Positions 60,702 through 64,000 of a stretch of 64,000 nt of DNA are shown here, one piece after another. Position 1 is the stretch's first letter. Each line of letters starts with the position of its first letter. The notes beneath the pieces were generated by a model, which was not told the origin of the DNA, searched no databases, and worked only from the letters and a program-made list of their open reading frames with translations. Position numbers and translations under genes: made by a program. The DNA comes from Streptomyces xanthophaeus (GTDB lineage: Bacteria; Actinomycetota; Actinomycetes; Streptomycetales; Streptomycetaceae), in the NCBI RefSeq assembly GCF_000725805.1, contig NZ_JOFT01000010.1, positions 1 through 64,000 on the forward strand, written 5' to 3'.

Positions 60702-61847
60702 GTGCCGACACAGCCTTTGACCGCACAGCCCCCGACCATCCTCCATCTCGTACAGCCCGTGGAAGGCGGCGTCGCCCGGGTCGTCGTCGACCTCGTCCGC
60801 GCCCAGTCCGCCGCCGGACTGCGCACCGTCGTCGGCTGCCCGCGCGGCGGCGGGCTCGCCGACGCCGCCCGGGACGCCGGAGCCGAGGTGCTCGGCGCCC
60901 GGCGCCTGGTCCGCCGGGTCCGGCCCGACCTGCTCCACGCCCACAGCGCCAAGGCGGGGCTGGCCGGACGGCTCGCCGTGCGCGGGGCCCTGCCCACCGT
61001 CTTCCAGCCCCACGCCTGGTCCTTCGACGCCGTCGGAGGGGCCACCGCCGCGCTCGCCCTGCGCTGGGAGCGCTACGGGGCCCGCTGGGCCGACCGGGTG
61101 CTGTGCGTCAGCGAGGCCGAACGCCGCGCGGGCGAGACCGAGGGGATCACCGCCCGCTGGTCGGTGGTCCGCAACGGCGTGGACCTCGACCACTTCCGGC
61201 CCGGCGCACCGGACCCCGACCAGGACAAGGCGGCCGCCCGGGCCGCACTGCCCCTGCCCGAGGGGTTCCCGGGCGAGGGACCACTCACCGTCTGCGTGGG
61301 CCGCCTGTGCCCGCAGAAGGGGCAGGACGTCCTGCTGCGGGCCTGGCCGGAGGTGGTGGGGGCCGTTCCCGGAGCGCGCCTCGCCCTCGTCGGCGACGGC
61401 CCCGACACCGAACGGCTGCGCCGCACGGCGGCGCTGTCCGGCACCGGCGTGCACTTCGCCGGAGCCGCCGCGGACATCCGGCCGTGGCTTCGGGCCGCCG
61501 ATCTCGTTGTACTGCCGTCGCGGTGGGAAGGCATGGCGCTCGCCCCGCTCGAAGCCATGGCCTGCGGTCGACCGGTCCTGGTCTCCGACGTCAGCGGTGC
61601 ACGGGAGAGCCTGCCGCCCGGCCAGGGACGGCTGTGCCTGGTGCCACCGGAGGACCCGACGGCACTGGCCAAGGCCCTGGGACGGCTGCTGACCGAGCCG
61701 CGGCTGCTCGCCGAATTCGGGGAGCAGGCCCGGCAGCACGCCCGGACGGACTTCGACGTGCGGCGGACCACGGACGCGGTCACCGGTCTGTACCACGAAC
61801 TGCTGGGCAGGCCCCGGCCCTTGAACCAGGAGCGCATCAGCCGATGA
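60702..61847 (+). CDS. Glycosyltransferase family 4
   Basis: A 381-residue GT-B glycosyltransferase. The N-terminal Rossmann domain starts TILHLVQPVEGGVARVVVDL with the Gly-rich acceptor loop. LHAHSAKAGLAGRLA and RNGVDLDHFRP follow. The C-terminal donor domain has VGRLCPQKGQDVLLRAW, LVGDGPDTERLR and the E-x7-E motif of PSRWEGMALAPLEAMACG. It adds a sugar to a lipid-linked oligosaccharide or exopolysaccharide repeat. The GTG start is preceded by GTAGGAG. Its stop overlaps the next ATG, so it is in an operon with the glycosylphosphotransferase. Confidence 0.93.
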   Translation: MPTQPLTAQPPTILHLVQPVEGGVARVVVDLVRAQSAAGLRTVVGCPRGGGLADAARDAGAEVLGARRLVRRVRPDLLHAHSAKAGLAGRLAVRGALPTVFQPHAWSFDAVGGATAALALRWERYGARWADRVLCVSEAERRAGETEGITARWSVVRNGVDLDHFRPGAPDPDQDKAAARAALPLPEGFPGEGPLTVCVGRLCPQKGQDVLLRAWPEVVGAVPGARLALVGDGPDTERLRRTAALSGTGVHFAGAAADIRPWLRAADLVVLPSRWEGMALAPLEAMACGRPVLVSDVSGARESLPPGQGRLCLVPPEDPTALAKALGRLLTEPRLLAEFGEQARQHARTDFDVRRTTDAVTGLYHELLGRPRPLNQERISR

Positions 61848-63391
61848 CGATGGACAGCGCACCCGCCCGGCACACCGGGCCGGGCGGTACGGGGCCCGCC
61901 GGCGGCAGCGCCTTCGCGCCCGCGGCCCACCCGGCGTCCCGCCGGTCCGCGGCCGCCATCCACCCCCCGCGAGGTCCCAGGACCGACCAGGCCCGGGCCG
62001 CGGTGCGGCCGGGACGGCTCCGCCGCCACGGGAGCATGACGGGGCTGCTCCCGCTGCTGACCGCCGACGCGCTGGCCACCGTACTCACCACGACGGCCCT
62101 GCCCGCACCCGCGCTGCCGGTCGCGGCCGCCCTGCCGGCCGCCGCGCTGCTCGCCGCGCTGAACGCCCGGGCCGGGCTGTACCGGCCGCGCCTGGCCCCC
62201 TCCGCGCTGCTCGAACTGCCCGCGCTGGCCGGACGGTCCGCCGCCGTGTGGTGCGGGGCCGCGGCCGTGCTGGCCGCCGTCGACCCGGGCCGGTCCCTGG
62301 GCTGGAGCGCGCTGCTCACCGCCGTCTGCCTGCAGACCGTCCTGGCCTGCGCGGGCCGCGGGGCCGTGAACCAGCTCCGCCGCCGGGCCGCCGTGCGCAG
62401 GCCCGCCTCCGCCCTGGTGGTGGGGCCCGCCGCCGGGGCGAACGCGGTGGCCGCGGCCCTCCAGGGCCGCCCCGAGTACGGGCTGCGGCCGGTGGGCCTG
62501 GCCGACACCCCCACCGCCGACGGCGATCCGCAGCAGGCCCGGCCTGGCGCCCTGCCGGTGCTCGCCACCCACGAGGACGTCCGGCGGGCGGTCATCCAGA
62601 ACTCCGTCCGGCACGCCGTGTTCACCCGTCCGGCGGAAGCCGACGAACGCACCGCCTCCCTCGTCCGGCTCTTCCACGACCACGGCTGCCGGCTCTGGCT
62701 CGCCGACCCGGCCGGTACCGCCAAGGTCACCGGCATGCGGGTGCCCTGCCCCGCCGACCAGCTGTGGGGGTACGCCGTACAGCCGCTGCTGCCGCGTCCC
62801 GCGCGGCAGCTGGAACGCTGGACCAAGCGGGGCATCGACGGCCTGCTGGCCGCGCTCGCGCTGGTCGCCGCCGCCCCCGTGATGGGCGCCTGCGCCCTGG
62901 CCGTGCGGCTCTGGGACGGGCCGGGTGTGATCTTCCGTCAGGAGCGCGTCGGCCTCTACGGGCGCCCCTTCACCCTGCTGAAGTTCCGTACCCTGCGCGC
63001 CGACGAGCACGAGGCCGCCACCCGCTGGACGGTGGCCGGAGACCGCCGGATGAGCGCGGTCGGCTCCTTCCTGCGCAAGTCCTCGCTGGACGAGCTGCCG
63101 CAGCTGTGGAACGTCGTACGGGGTGACATGAGCCTCGTCGGCCCGCGTCCCGAACGGCCCTTCTTCGTGGCCAAGTTCAGCACCGTCCACCCCGGCTACG
63201 AGGCCCGCCACCGGATGCCCGTCGGCATCACCGGACTGGCCCAGATCAACGGGCTGCGCGGGGACACCTCCATCGAGGACCGGGCCCGCTTCGACAACCA
63301 CTACATCGACACCTGGTCGCTGTGGCAGGACCTGTGGATCCTCGCCCGTACCGCGGCCTCCTTCTTCCGCTTCCGGCTGGGGGGCAGCTGA
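61844..63391 (+). CDS. Exopolysaccharide polyprenyl glycosylphosphotransferase (WbaP/CpsE type)
   Basis: A 515-residue membrane enzyme that moves a sugar phosphate onto undecaprenyl phosphate to start repeat-unit synthesis. The N-terminal 70 residues are low-complexity. About four hydrophobic helices and a CoA-binding-like Rossmann domain (ALVVGPAAGANAVAAALQGRPEYGL) follow. The C-terminal catalytic domain has a membrane helix and the sugar-transferase signatures FRQERVGLYGRPFTLLKFRT, SSLDELPQLWNVVRGDMSLVGPRPE and GITGLAQINGLRG. A second in-frame ATG lies at 61850. Stop and next start share a base (TGATG). Confidence 0.94.
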   Translation: MTMDSAPARHTGPGGTGPAGGSAFAPAAHPASRRSAAAIHPPRGPRTDQARAAVRPGRLRRHGSMTGLLPLLTADALATVLTTTALPAPALPVAAALPAAALLAALNARAGLYRPRLAPSALLELPALAGRSAAVWCGAAAVLAAVDPGRSLGWSALLTAVCLQTVLACAGRGAVNQLRRRAAVRRPASALVVGPAAGANAVAAALQGRPEYGLRPVGLADTPTADGDPQQARPGALPVLATHEDVRRAVIQNSVRHAVFTRPAEADERTASLVRLFHDHGCRLWLADPAGTAKVTGMRVPCPADQLWGYAVQPLLPRPARQLERWTKRGIDGLLAALALVAAAPVMGACALAVRLWDGPGVIFRQERVGLYGRPFTLLKFRTLRADEHEAATRWTVAGDRRMSAVGSFLRKSSLDELPQLWNVVRGDMSLVGPRPERPFFVAKFSTVHPGYEARHRMPVGITGLAQINGLRGDTSIEDRARFDNHYIDTWSLWQDLWILARTAASFFRFRLGGS

Positions 63392-64000
63392 TGAGCCTTG
63401 CCGTGGCCCTGAACGGCGTACGGCCCGATGTGCCGGCCCTGCTGCGCCGGCACTGGCCGCTGCTGCCGCTCGCCGCGACCGTGCTGTTCCTGCTCGCCCC
63501 GCTCCCGGCGGGCGACGCGACCGCCTCCGGCAAGGTGGGTCCGGCCGACGCCGCCTCGCTGCTGCTGGTCCTGGTCTGCGCGGTGCAGGCGCTGCGCGGC
63601 CGGGTGCGGACGCTGAGCCCGCTGGGCGTGCTCGTGCTCGGGATGCCCGCCGTGGGCCTGGCCGTCGCCACGGTGACCGCCGGGGACCCGTACGCGGCCC
63701 TGCCGGGCTTCGTGCGCTACCTCCAGGTCTTCGTGCTCGTCCCGGCGGCCGTGGTGCTGCTGGTGCGCGACGCCGGGGAGTTCCGGATCGCCGCCGGGTG
63801 CTTCGTGGTCCTGGCGCTGGTGCAGGGTGCGGTGGGCGTCGTGCAGTACGCGACCCACACCGGGGCCTCCTACCAGGGCGAGGACATCCGGGCCGTGGGC
63901 ACCTTCGGCCCCGGTGACGTCATGGGCATGGCCACGGTGGTGGCGTACGGGCTCGTGGTCGCGACCGCCGCCGCACTGGCGCCGGGGCTGCCGCGGCAGG
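63391..64000 (+). CDS. O-antigen ligase/polymerase-like membrane protein (partial)
   Basis: The first 203 residues of a polytopic membrane protein cut by the window end. Hydrophobic segments at about residues 25-40, 50-67, 75-95, 110-130 and 140-155 are followed by YATHTGASYQGEDIRAVGTFG, a pattern typical of the outer loop of O-antigen ligase and Wzy-type polymerases. It overlaps the preceding gene by one base, so it probably polymerises or ligates the glycan assembled by the two upstream enzymes. Confidence 0.85.
   Translation, partial: MSLAVALNGVRPDVPALLRRHWPLLPLAATVLFLLAPLPAGDATASGKVGPADAASLLLVLVCAVQALRGRVRTLSPLGVLVLGMPAVGLAVATVTAGDPYAALPGFVRYLQVFVLVPAAVVLLVRDAGEFRIAAGCFVVLALVQGAVGVVQYATHTGASYQGEDIRAVGTFGPGDVMGMATVVAYGLVVATAAALAPGLPRQ

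Overview
The window is high-GC (about 72%) actinobacterial DNA, almost certainly from a Streptomyces. The evidence is codon usage with G/C in third positions, many GTG starts, rodlin and chaplin genes of the aerial-hypha coat, an HrdD-type sigma factor with a SigR-type promoter, paired XRE/DUF397 genes and a large NRPS-PKS cluster.

Layout. 0.2-5 kb: a MocR-like aminotransferase, an unknown alpha-beta barrel-like protein, a DUF397/XRE pair and a GPP34 protein. 5-13 kb: a repeat-bearing D,D-carboxypeptidase, a polytopic membrane protein, a class F sortase, a lipoprotein and a histidine kinase with no response regulator beside it, then tRNA-Arg(CCT). 13.5-16 kb: a three-gene minus-strand module resembling type VII (WXG100-like) secreted substrates plus a lipoprotein. 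16.2-39.8 kb: a hybrid NRPS-PKS cluster. Its left arm (minus strand) carries an epoxide hydrolase, a type II thioesterase, a 7Fe ferredoxin, a PIN-like protein and a possible small ORF. Its main operon (plus strand) carries P450, C-T, T-C-A-T, KS-AT-ACP-TE, MFS, P450, SDR, a Cys-nucleophile hydrolase-like protein, truncated C-A-T, homoserine dehydrogenase and MFS. A LuxR-type regulator follows. 40.5-42.2 kb: a small exported-peptide gene followed by an XRE-TPR regulator, with helically phased CTTGYCAA-type repeats in both flanking intergenic regions. This is the best candidate for an undescribed peptide-receptor signalling unit.

42-54.7 kb is more ordinary chromosome: M6-like metalloprotease, TetR/MFS pair, LigB-type dioxygenase, hrdD, WYL regulator/MFS divergent pair, deoR-fruK without fruA, a DUF6227-like protein and a VKOR protein. 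54.7-60.7 kb is a morphogenesis island with two rodlins, four chaplins (one long, with an LAETG sorting signal) and three further secreted proteins. BldN-like promoters can be read upstream of both rodlins. 60.7-64 kb begins an exopolysaccharide operon (GT4, polyprenyl glycosylphosphotransferase, O-antigen ligase-like protein running off the end).

Most gene functions rest on motifs visible in the translated sequence. Substrates of the NRPS, the product of the cluster and all operator assignments are inference.
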